Shown here: one piece after another, positions 44,397 through 54,700 of the stretch
Numbering within the stretch: position 1 is the stretch's first letter
Layout of the letters: every line of letters starts with the position of its first letter
Assembly (NCBI GenBank): GCA_020741775.1
Contig: DYYG01000037.1
Location: 172,137-236,136, forward strand
Source of the DNA: Methylorubrum populi
GTDB taxonomy: Bacteria; Pseudomonadota; Alphaproteobacteria; Rhizobiales; Beijerinckiaceae
Direction of reading: 5' to 3'
DNA: 64,000 nt
Notes under the pieces: generated by a model
Database searches by the model: none
The model's input: only the letters and a program-made list of their open reading frames with translations
What the model was told of the DNA's origin: nothing
Translations under genes and position numbers: made by a program

Positions 44397-44966
44397 TCAG
44401 GGGATCAGCGAAATCCTGCCGAGAAGCTTGATCAATTCCGCCTGTCGATTGGTCCGCGTCTTGTTGAAGACGGAAGCAAGTTGACTGCGCGCTGTTGCGA
44501 CACTGATGCCCAAGACTTCGGCAGATTCCGCGATGGTAATTCCGCTCGACAAAAGAACAGAGAGCTTCGCCTCTGCCCTTGTCATCTTGAAAATTCTTTC
44601 AAGGGCAATTGGCGAGATCTGTGGGGTGTCGTCGAGATCGATCAGCACCAGGACCGTATGCGGCCCTTCCTGATTTTGCACCAGCGTCGGAAACGCGTGC
44701 ATGATCAGCGGCCGTTTGTCGCTGCGCTCGATCAAGACCCACTCGTCGTTGTCGACATTGATCCGCGACTGACTTCCAGCCAAGAGCTTCTTGATCAGGG
44801 AGCGTCCAACGTCCGCTAGATCGACTTTATCAAAATCGATCCCATCGAAAATTGATTCCAAGACAGATCGTGCAGTGCCGTTATACTCAATCACCATGCC
44901 ATCGGTCGAGAGAATGATGCCGCCGCATCTCGTTCGTTCCAATGATTTGAGGAGAGAGCCGTGCAT
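44397..44966 (-). CDS. LuxR-type helix-turn-helix regulator with PAS-like N-terminus
   Basis: The 189-residue protein has a PAS-like N-terminal half (CGGIILSTDGMVIEYNGTARSVL, then EWVLIERSDKRPLIMHAFP). A C-terminal GerE-type helix-turn-helix follows at about 125-185 (MTRAEAKLSVLLSSGITIAESAEVLGISVATARSQLASVFNKT). It is short compared with 220-250 for quorum-sensing LuxR proteins and lacks an autoinducer domain. The gene is visibly AT-richer than its surroundings, a sign of recent transfer. It is divergent from the type I secretion operon, so it may control the giant secreted protein; this is inference. Confidence 0.8.
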   Translation of the reverse strand: MHGSLLKSLERTRCGGIILSTDGMVIEYNGTARSVLESIFDGIDFDKVDLADVGRSLIKKLLAGSQSRINVDNDEWVLIERSDKRPLIMHAFPTLVQNQEGPHTVLVLIDLDDTPQISPIALERIFKMTRAEAKLSVLLSSGITIAESAEVLGISVATARSQLASVFNKTRTNRQAELIKLLGRISLIP

Positions 44967-45541
44967 TGATATCTAGCCGTCAAAAATCGAAAATATTCTA
45001 TGGTTGGCGGCGTGACGTGTTGCATCAAATATAATTGTTCGGATGAGTTGTTGATCGATCTCGCGCTGAGTTGACAAGTCGATCTCTGGCCCGGCCCTTG
45101 GCGGGCCTCAGGATTTGCGAAAGCAGTCCCTGGAGGTTGCAAGGCCAGCAGCCTGTTTGCGGCGACCATTCGCTCCTGGCGGAAAATAAGTCCGCAAGAA
45201 CTGTTTTGCTCAAAACAATGAAGTGAACGTCTTTGCTGGCCCGATCTGTCGCGGCTTGGGCCAGCTTGAATGTGATTTTTCTCGGCAACTGAACAATCTC
45301 GTGAGGGTGCGACAAGTAAACCTTCGTCCAGTTTTTAACCAATGATAGTTTTCTGCCGTTCATCCTCGCTCATAGCATCAAAAATGGCACAGGCTCAAGC
45401 GTAAACCGCTGCTGGCTCATGGCGTTCCAGAGCGAATGCAGTGATCGGCGGTGCATACCCCGGAGCGTTTACATCAAATGGATGATGCGGGGCCTGTGAT
45501 TAGCGATTAGGGAGTAGACAGGCACAGAAGGCAATCGTCGA
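44967..45541. other. AT-richer divergent region between luxR-type gene and secretion operon
   Basis: These 575 bases hold no gene that I trust. They are AT-richer than the genome and must contain promoters for the divergent regulator and the secretion operon. TTGACA at 45071-45076 lacks a matching -10. GATTAGCGATTAGGGAGTAG shortly before the exporter start shows short direct repeats. A 112-codon minus-strand frame (45025-45363) is discussed among rejected items. Confidence 0.45.
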
Positions 45542-47335
45542 ATGACGGATAACCGATTGGGGGGAGGTCGCGCACAGCAATCAAGCAGTGGCGCGAAAGA
45601 ACTTCATTACGCTCTAAACCAGTGCCGTATCGCTTTTGCGGGTGCGGCTGGCATGAGTGGTCTGGTCAATATTCTGTATCTGACCGGCTCGTTCTTCATG
45701 CTCGAGGTGTATGATCGGGTTATTCCTAGCCGCTCCGTTCCCACGCTGGTCGGCCTGCTCGTCCTCGCCCTGGTGCTTTACGCGTTCCAGGGAATGCTCG
45801 AGGCCATGCGCGGCCGCATCCTGGCGCTCGCCGGCAGCAGCATCGACGAAGCATTGAGCGCGCGGGTGTTCGCGCTGGTCGTGCAAGCCCCCCTCCGGGG
45901 CCTGACGCCGAGCGACGGCCTGCTTCCCCTGCGCGACCTCGACGCCCTGCGCTCCTTCATGTCCGGAGCAGGGCCGGGCGCTTTCTTCGATCTGCCGTGG
46001 CTGCCGGTCTATCTGTTCGTCTGCTTCCTGTTCCATCCGCTGATCGGCGTGGCGGCGATCGTCGGCGCGCTCATCCTCATCGGTGTCACCCTGCTGACGG
46101 ATCGGGCGACGCGGAACGTCGCGCAGAGGGCGACCGAGCACGGGGCCGCGCGCAACGGCCTGGCCGAGGCAGGGCGGCGCAATGCCGAGGTGCTCGCGGC
46201 GATGGGCATGCAGGACCGTTTCGCCGCGCGTTGGGCGACGAACAACCGCGACTACATCGCCGCGCAGCTGCACGTGGCCCGCGTGGCCGGCCGCTTCGGA
46301 AGCTTCTCGAAAGTGTTCCGCATGGCGCTCCAATCCGGGGTGCTGGCCCTCGGGGCGTGGCTGGTGATCAACAACATGGCGACCGGCGGCATCATCATCG
46401 CCTCCTCGATCCTGGTCTCCCGCGCCCTCGCGCCGGCGGAACTCGCCATTGCCAATTGGAAGGGCTTCGTGCAGGCGCGCCAGAGCTGGGGACGGCTGGC
46501 GGAGTGGCTGTCGCGGATGCCGGTGCTCCCCGAGCCGCAGGCCCTGCCCGCGCCCCGTGAGAGCGTCCAGGCCGAAGGCGTCAGCGTCGTGCCGCCCGGC
46601 GCGCAGCGCATCGTGGTGCAGGATCTGAGCTTCGCCCTGCGGGCCGGGCAGGGTCTCGGCATCATCGGGCCGAGCGCCTCGGGCAAATCCACCCTGGCGC
46701 GCACCCTGGTCGGCATCTGGCCGGCGCTGCGCGGCCATGTCCGCGTCGACGGCGCCGCTCTCGACCAATGGTCGAACGTCGCCCTCGGCCGGCATATCGG
46801 CTTCCTGCCTCAGGAGGTCGAACTCTTCGCCGGCAGCGTCGGCGAGAACATCGCCCGCTTCGAGCCGAACGCGGATCCGGGAGCGATCATCGCGGCGGCG
46901 CGGGCCGCCGGCGTGCACGACCTGATCCTGCGGCTGCCGGAGGGCTACAATACTCGCCTCGGCGAGGGCGGGGCCGGGCTCTCGGCCGGCCAGCGCCAGC
47001 GCATCGGCCTCGCCCGCGCGCTCTTTGGCGAGCCTTTCCTCGTCGTCCTCGACGAGCCGAACGCCAATCTCGACATGGAGGGCGAGAACGCCCTGACCCA
47101 GGCCATCCTGGGCGTGCGCCAGCGCGGCGGCATCTGCGTCGTCGTCGCCCACCGTCCGAGCGCCCTGGCGGCGGTCGACCTGATCCTGATGATGGCCGAC
47201 GGGCGGGCTCAGGCCTTCGGCCCGAAGGACGAGGTGCTCAAGCGCGTCCTCCAGCCGGTTCCCCAGGCACAGCCCGGACACAAGCAGCCTGCCCGCGCCG
47301 GGGCGGCGCCGCGCGCGGCGGGCGGAGTCCTGTGA
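45542..47335 (+). CDS. Type I secretion ABC transporter (PrtD family permease/ATPase)
   Basis: A 597-residue exporter with an N-terminal membrane domain of about six helices (LVNILYLTGSFFMLEVYDRVIPSRS is the PrtD signature). The ATPase has Walker A GPSASGKST (376-384), signature LSAGQRQR (480-487), Walker B FLVVLDEPNANLD and the H-loop AHRPS. It powers one-step secretion of an unfolded substrate from cytoplasm to outside together with an HlyD adaptor and a TolC-type channel. The adaptor overlaps by one base, and the giant repeat protein downstream is the evident substrate. No TolC homologue is in the window. Confidence 0.94.
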   Translation: MTDNRLGGGRAQQSSSGAKELHYALNQCRIAFAGAAGMSGLVNILYLTGSFFMLEVYDRVIPSRSVPTLVGLLVLALVLYAFQGMLEAMRGRILALAGSSIDEALSARVFALVVQAPLRGLTPSDGLLPLRDLDALRSFMSGAGPGAFFDLPWLPVYLFVCFLFHPLIGVAAIVGALILIGVTLLTDRATRNVAQRATEHGAARNGLAEAGRRNAEVLAAMGMQDRFAARWATNNRDYIAAQLHVARVAGRFGSFSKVFRMALQSGVLALGAWLVINNMATGGIIIASSILVSRALAPAELAIANWKGFVQARQSWGRLAEWLSRMPVLPEPQALPAPRESVQAEGVSVVPPGAQRIVVQDLSFALRAGQGLGIIGPSASGKSTLARTLVGIWPALRGHVRVDGAALDQWSNVALGRHIGFLPQEVELFAGSVGENIARFEPNADPGAIIAAARAAGVHDLILRLPEGYNTRLGEGGAGLSAGQRQRIGLARALFGEPFLVVLDEPNANLDMEGENALTQAILGVRQRGGICVVVAHRPSALAAVDLILMMADGRAQAFGPKDEVLKRVLQPVPQAQPGHKQPARAGAAPRAAGGVL

Positions 47336-48681
47336 TGGCCGCGATCGCACCGCCCCTCCGGCTCTTCGCCCCGCCCGGCGCCGATGCGTCGGTGCATGAC
47401 CTGATCCGCCATCAGCTCGCCGCCGCACTCGGTCTCGGGGCCCTGCTCGTCTTCGGTGTCGGCGGCTGGGCGACCTTCACGACGATTTCCGGCGCGGTGA
47501 TCGCCCCGGGCCAACTCGTGGTCGAGTCGGATGTCAAGAAGGTGCAGCACCCCAGCGGTGGCGTCGTCGGCGAGTTGCGGGTGCGCGAGGGCAGCGCCGT
47601 CAAGGCCGGCGACATCCTGATCCGGCTCGATGAGACCCAGACCCGCGCCAATCTCGACATCGTCCTCAAGGCGCTCGACGAACTCTCCGCCCGGCGCGCC
47701 CGGGACGAGGCCGAGCGCGACGGTGGCGCCGCCATCGCCTTCCCGGAGCACCTGCTCGCCCGCAAGGCGAGCGACGCCACCGTCGCGACCCTGATCGACG
47801 GTGAGACCCGACTGTTCACGGCGCGGGTGAAGGGGCGCGAGGGCCAGAAGGCGCAGCTGCGGGAGCGGGCGGCCCAGCTCAGCCAGGAGGTCGGCGGCCT
47901 GACCCAGCAGGCCGGGGCCAAGGAGCGCGAGATCGCCTTGATCCACAGCGAGTTGCAGGGCGTGCGGCAGCTCTACACCAAGAACCTCGTGCCGCTCTCC
48001 CGGGTGACGGGGCTCGAGCGCGACGCCACGCGCATCGAGGGCGAGCGCGGGCAGCTCATCGCCTCGGTCGCCTCCGCCAAGGGCAAGATCGCCGAGACCG
48101 AGCTGCAGATCCTGCAGATCGATCAGGAGATGCGGACCGAGACCGGCAAGGACCTGGCCGAGATCCGCGGCAAGTGGTCGGAGCTCGTCGAGAAGCGCGT
48201 CGCGGCGGAAGATCAGCTCAAACGGATCGACCTGCGCGCGCCGCAGGACGGCACCGTGCACCAGCTCGCCGTCCACACCATCGGCGGCCTGGTGACGCCG
48301 AACGAGCCGGCCATGCTGATCGTGCCCTCGTCCGACCGCTTGGTGGTGGAGGCCCGCATCCCGCAGCACGACATCGACAAGGTGCAGCTGGAGCAGAAGG
48401 CGGTGATGCGCTTCTCCGCCTTCAACCAGCGCACCACGCCCGAGATCGACGGAGTGGTCAGCCGGATCTCGGCGGACGTGACCACCGATCCCAAGAGCGG
48501 CGCCGCGTTTTACACCGTGCGCATCCGTATTCCCGAAGAACAGTTGGGCCGCCTGGGCAATGTTCGCCTGGTGCCTGGCATGCCGGTCGAGAGCTTCATG
48601 CAGCTCGAGGATCGATCCGTTCTGTCCTACCTCGTCAAACCGTTGAGCGATCAAGTTGCGAAAGCGTGGCGTGAACGCTGA
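47335..48681 (+). CDS. Type I secretion periplasmic adaptor (HlyD/PrtE family)
   Basis: A 448-residue adaptor with one membrane helix (about 28-50). A lipoyl-like half motif follows (GQLVVESDVKKVQHPSGGVVGELRVREGSAVKAGDILIRLDETQTRAN), then a long coiled-coil hairpin (about 110-290). The C-terminal beta barrel has VVEARIPQHDIDKVQLEQKAVMRFSAFN. It bridges the ABC exporter to the outer-membrane channel. The ATG shares one base with the exporter stop (TGATG); the frame upstream is only a shadow of that gene. The giant protein gene follows after 102 AT-rich bases. Confidence 0.94.
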   Translation: MAAIAPPLRLFAPPGADASVHDLIRHQLAAALGLGALLVFGVGGWATFTTISGAVIAPGQLVVESDVKKVQHPSGGVVGELRVREGSAVKAGDILIRLDETQTRANLDIVLKALDELSARRARDEAERDGGAAIAFPEHLLARKASDATVATLIDGETRLFTARVKGREGQKAQLRERAAQLSQEVGGLTQQAGAKEREIALIHSELQGVRQLYTKNLVPLSRVTGLERDATRIEGERGQLIASVASAKGKIAETELQILQIDQEMRTETGKDLAEIRGKWSELVEKRVAAEDQLKRIDLRAPQDGTVHQLAVHTIGGLVTPNEPAMLIVPSSDRLVVEARIPQHDIDKVQLEQKAVMRFSAFNQRTTPEIDGVVSRISADVTTDPKSGAAFYTVRIRIPEEQLGRLGNVRLVPGMPVESFMQLEDRSVLSYLVKPLSDQVAKAWRER

Positions 48682-48783
48682 ACTCACGCCGAAGCACTAA
48701 AATATCAAAAATCTTCAAGAACTGAAACGTTCATCAAAATTGCTGCGCCTCAAGGCGCGCTGAGAAACACTAGGGGCTGAACC

Positions 48784-51700
48784 ATGGCTAACCCGTCGCT
48801 CGTCTCCTCGCTCTCCGATGTCAACGAGAACACGAAACTCGTCGGCTATGTCGACGCGTCGGGCCAACCGACGACCGGGATCAGTTATTCGATCGCAGGC
48901 GTTTTCGATTACCAGCTGTTCGAGATCGATAACGAGGGCAAGCTCAATTTCGTGACGCCGCCCGACTTCGAGGGCACGCACGGCAACTCCTACAAAGTCA
49001 CCATCATCGCCACGGCGTCGGGCGGTGAAACCTCGTCGAAGACCTACACCTTCAACGTCAAAGACGTGAACGAAGCGCCGGTCGCGGGCGCCGACACGAA
49101 GACGCTGAATGACACGGCCGGGACCGATGCAGGTGTCACGGCCGCCACGGGCAACGTGCTCGCGAACGACACCGATCAGGACACGACGCATGGCGACACC
49201 CTGTCCGTCGTCTCCGCCAAGACCGGAGCCGTCTCGACCGACCCCTCCACGGCGCTTCAGAGCGGCGTTGTCGTCCTGCAGGGCACCTACGGAACCCTGA
49301 CCCTCAAGGGCGATGGCAGCTACACCTACGTTGCCAATGCCGAAGTCGATAAGCTGACCGCCGGTGAGTCGAAGACCGATGTCTTCACCTACACGGTCAG
49401 TGATGCCGGCGACCCGAAAACTCCCGATCAGAGCCCGTTGGAGACGAGCGCGACGCTGACGATCACCGTCAACGGCACCAACGACACGGCGACGATCACC
49501 GGCAGCAAGAGCGGTGCGGTGACGGAGGACGGCACCCTGCCGCAGACGGCCTCGGGCCAGCTGACGGTGGCGGATGCGGATCACGGTGAGGCGGTCTTCG
49601 CGACCCCGGCCTCGCTGGCCGGCACCTATGGCAGCTTCAGCTTCAACACCACGACCGGCGAGTGGGGCTACACCCTCGCCAACGGCTCCGACGCGGTCCA
49701 GTCGCTCAAGGGCGGTGAGACGGTGTTCGACAAACTGACGGTCAAGTCCGTCGACGGCACCGCCACGGAGACGATCACCGTCGCGGTGACCGGCACCAAC
49801 GACATCCCGACCTTCACCAGCGCCGCCACCTTCTCTCCCAACGAGAATCTCACTCAGGCCGGCAAGGTCGTCGCCTTCGACCGCGACGCGAACGATTCGC
49901 TGACCTACTCCATCGTCGAAACCGGTGACGGCATCGGCACGGATCACGGCTACTTCAGCATCGATCCCTCGAGCGGCGTGCTGTCCTTCGTGTCTCCGCC
50001 CGACTTCGAGCGTGGTCACGGCGTCGTGGGCGGCTCGAACAGCTACCAAGTGACGGTGCAGGTGATCGATGCCAGCGGTGCGGCGGTGACCCAGCTCGTC
50101 ACCGTCAACGTGCAGGACACGGCGCCGAACCTCCGCGACACGATTTCGGCCACCGTTGCCGAGAACGAGACATCCGTCGCCAACGTGAACATCGCCGGCG
50201 GCGATACGTCGAGCGTGACCTACGGCATCGCCAATAATTTCGGGAACGCCGACCTGTTCGAGATCGACCAGGCGGGCAACCTGTCCTTCAAGGCGGCGCC
50301 CGATTTCGAGCACGGCTTGGGGAGCGGCACCGGCTCGAATAGCTACTCGGTCGGCGTCTACCTCGTCGACAACACCGGCAACGTCATCTCGAAGACTTAC
50401 ACCTTCTCCGTGACGGACGTGAACGAAGCGCCCGTCGCGGTCGCCGATACGGCGACGGTCACCGATACGGCCACGATCAATGCGGGTACCACCGTTCTCG
50501 ATGTCGCTGCCGCTGACGGTGTTCTGAAGAACGACACCGATCAGGACACGGCGCATGGCGACAGCCTGTCGGTCGTCTCCGCCAAGGTCGGAACCGCCAC
50601 GTCCGACACCTTCACGGCGCTTCAGGACGGCACCGTCACCCTCCAGGGCACCTACGGTACCCTGACCCTCAAGGGCGATGGCAGCTACAGCTATGTCGCC
50701 AATGCCGAGGTCGACAAGCTGACCGCCGGTGAAACGAAAACCGACGTCTTCACCTACACGGTGAGCGATGCCGGCAATCCGAATCCCGAGGCGGGAACCA
50801 AGCTGACTGCGACTTCGACGCTCACCGTCACGGTGAACGGCGCCAACGACACGCCGGTGCTGTCGTCGGCGGCCAACAGCATCGAGACCTTCGCGGGCGG
50901 CGTGCAGACCGGCTGGCTCCTGGCGAATGGCGGTGCCGCCCCGACGGACACCACGGCGGACGACCAGTTCTCCGATTTCCTCGGCCGGTTCGGCGGCTCG
51001 GGCGGCGCGGAGGCGGTGTCGAAGACCTATACGCTGACGCCCAGTACCAGCCCGACCACGATCACCTTCGACTTCAACAAGATCGACAGCTGGGACGAGG
51101 GCTATGGTGGCGCCCACGAGGCGTTCACCATCTTCCTCAATGGCCAGACGGCCGTCGTCTTCCAGCCCGCCGGTTTCACCGGGAATGGTTCCCCGGGCGG
51201 AAACAGCAGCGCCGCTGGACGGTTCGAGGCTGGCACGCTGACCGGCTCCTACACGATCACCTCGAGCGGTTCGGACAGCGATCTCGGCTTCGGCAACGCC
51301 CCCGGCACCCAGTTCGAGCCCGCCTTCCTCGACCGCGTGTATCACGTCACCCTGACCCTCGATGCGACGCCGGCCTCCCTCAAGCTCGGGTTCGGCTCGA
51401 ATCTCGATCAGGGTCTCGCCGACGAGTCCTACGGGATCGACAACGTCACGATCGTCGGATTGCACGCGACCTCGGAGATCGCGAACACGTCGGACGGGAC
51501 CGGTACGGTGAGCGTCTCGACGAGCTTCACCTTCACCGATGCCGATCCCACCGACACGCACAGCGCGTCCGTCGGCGCGCCGACGACGACTTGGTCCGGC
51601 GGGACGATCGGCAGCCTGTCCGCGGCGCAGCAAGAGGCTCTGTCCACCGCGCTCGCCTCTGCGGAAGCGGTTCGGGCGGTGGTGACCGAGGCCGGCGGGG

Positions 51701-54700
51701 CGGGCTCGATCGCCGTCACCTTCTCGGCCCCCGACAAGGCCTTCGACTTCCTGGCCGCCGGTGAAAGCCTGACCGTGACCTACAGCGTCAGGGTCGATGA
51801 CGGACATCAGGGGATTAGCACCCAGCCGGTCACCTTCACGGTCTTCGGCACCAACGATGCCCCCGTCGTCAGCGGCACGGCCGGCTTCACCGCCTCCGCC
51901 AGCGAGGCCGCCGATGCGACCGGGCAGGCGACGGTCGTGACGGCCAGCGCCACGTTCTCCTTCACCGACCTCGACCGCAGCGACACGCACACCGTCGCCG
52001 CCCCGGTCCTCAAGGCGAACTCGATCACTTGGCTCAAGGCGGATCAGACCTCCGGCGGCACGATCAGCCAGCAGCTTGAGACTGCCCTGGCTAACGCCCT
52101 CACCGTCTCCCTGGCCGCCGACAGCACCAACGGGGCGACGGGCAAGGTGGATTGGAGCGTGGCGCTCCAGGACAAGCAGCTCGATTTCCTCGCCGTCGGC
52201 GAGACCCTCCGCGCGACTTACACCATCACCGTCTCCGACGGACATGGCGGCACGTTCCAGCGGGATGTCGTCGCGACCTTCACCGGCAGCAACGACAGGC
52301 CGACCCTGGCGGCGATCCCCGGCGCGACCTACACCGATACGAGCGCGGCCGACCAGTTCGAGGCAAAGGCGGGCACGCTGGTCACGAGCGATGCCGATAC
52401 CCATCATGGCGCGACCTTCGGGATCACCGGCGGGGCAGCCGATACCTCGCGGTCGGGCTTCGATCTCTCCAAGGCGGTGATCGAAGGCGGTGTCACCTAC
52501 GGCACGGTCTATCTGAGCAGCGGCACGGGCGAGTACGTGTTCGTGCCCAGCGACACGGCGATCAATGGCCTGCTGCCGGATCAGATCAAGTCGCTGAGCG
52601 TGACCTTCACGGTGAATGACGGCAGCGGCGCGACGAATGCCACGGCCTCGGCCGAGTTCGCCATCTCCCTCACCGGAGCCAATGACGCGCCGACCATCTC
52701 GGGAACCGTCAATCACGACCTGGTCGAGGCGGGCGGCACGGCCAACGGCACCGCCGGCACGGCCACCGCCGTGGCCACGCTGACCAAAGCCGATGCCGAT
52801 GGGACGGCGACTTACGACGTCGCCGTTCTGACGGCGGATGGCAGCGGCTGGACCTCCACCGATGACGGCGCGACCTACACCAAGGCCGGCACCTACGGCA
52901 CGGTGACGCTCGATACCGCCGCCAACACCCTGACCTACGTCCTCGACAACACGCTCGAGGCGACCCAGGCCCTGAAGGCGGGCGACAAGCCGACCGAGAC
53001 CTTCACGGTTCCGGTGACCGACGGTGCCTTGCAGGCCTCGACCGCAGTCACGTTCACGGTGAACGGCAGCAACGACGCTCCGACGATCTCGGCGGTCGTC
53101 GATCACGACCTGGTCGAGGCGGGCGGCACCGCCAACGGCACCACCGGCACCGCCACCGCCGTGGCCACGCTGACCAAGGCCGATATCGACGGGACGGCGA
53201 CTTACGACGTCGCCGTGCTGACGGCGGAGGGCAGCGGCTGGACCTCCATCGATGACGGCGCGACCTACACCAAGGCCGGTATCTACGGCACGGTGACGCT
53301 CGATACCGCTGCCAACACCCTGACCTACGCCCTCGATGACACGCGGGCGGCGACCCAGGCCCTGAAGGCCGGTGACAAGCCGACCGAGAGCTTCACGGTT
53401 CCGGTCACCGACGGTGCCTTGCAGGCTTCGACCGCGGTCACGTTCACGGTGAACGGCAGCAACGACGCTCCGACGATCTCGGCGACCGAGCCCGCGCACC
53501 TCGTTGAGGCGGGCGGCACCGCCAACGGCATCGCCGGCACGGCCACTGCCGTGGCCACCCTGACCAAGGCCGATGCCGAGGGGGTGGCGAGCTACGACAT
53601 CGCTGCACTGACGGCCAATGACAGCGGCTGGACCTCTGCCGATAACGGGGCGACCTACACCAAGGCCGCCACCTACGGGACGGTCACGCTGACCCTGGCC
53701 TCCAACACGCTCACCTACACCCTGGACAACAGCAAGGTTGCCACGCAGCGCCTCACCGCCGACGACCACAAGACCGAGGCCTTCACGATCCCGGTCAAGG
53801 ACAGCAACGGCGCGACGGCCGAGGCGGTGGTGACCTTCAGCATCGACGGTGCCAACGATGCGCCCGTCCTCGCCCAGCCGGTCCAGCTGAACTACATCGA
53901 CACCGCGGATGTCGACCTCTTCCAGAGCCAGGCGGGTCGGCTCACCAGCACCGATGAGGATCTCGGCGGCACGCACAGCTACGGCTTCGCCAACTCGACC
54001 GGCCTCGTTTCTGCAGCGACGACGATCGGAGGCGTCACCTACGACGTCTCGAAGGCGGGAACCTACGGCACGCTCTATCTGGAGAGTGCGACGGGCAAAT
54101 ACCTCTTCGTCCCGAATGACGGGGCCATCGAGGGCCTGCGCAGCGCGGCCACCGAAACCTTCGCGCTGAAGGTGAGCGACGGCACGACTCTGTCGGACAC
54201 CAAGACGCTGACCATTGCGCTCACCGGTGCCGAGGATCCGACCGTCGCGGTGGCGGATACCGGGCGGACGTCGGAGGACAACGCTCTGATCCGGAACGCC
54301 CTGCAAGGCGTTCTGGCCAACGACAGCGATCGCGACGCGAATCCAACGCTCACCGTGACCGGCGTGCGGTCCGGCACCGGCTCCAGCGGCTTCACGACCG
54401 TCTCGAGCGAGGGCACGACCGTCACGACCTCCGCCGGCGCCCTGACGATCAAGGCCGACGGCAGCTATACCTTCGTTCCCGGCAGCGCCACGCAGTCGCT
54501 GCAGGAGGGTGACAGCACGATCGCGACCTTCACCTATCAGGTGAGGGACACCTCCGACCCGGCCGCTCAGGCCGTCATGCAGACGCTGACGATCACGATC
54601 GACGGCGCCAACGATGCGGCGGTCCTCGATCTCGGTGGCGCGGCCACGAGCGGCATCGATACCGTGGTGACCTTCATCGAGAACGGAGGTCCGCTGGCGC

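Noticed and set aside
45025..45363. A 112-codon minus-strand frame in the AT-richer region upstream of the secretion operon
   Set aside because: It has some protein-like character but no recognised family, its ribosome binding site abuts the start codon too closely, and it lies exactly where the divergent promoters must be. Left unannotated.
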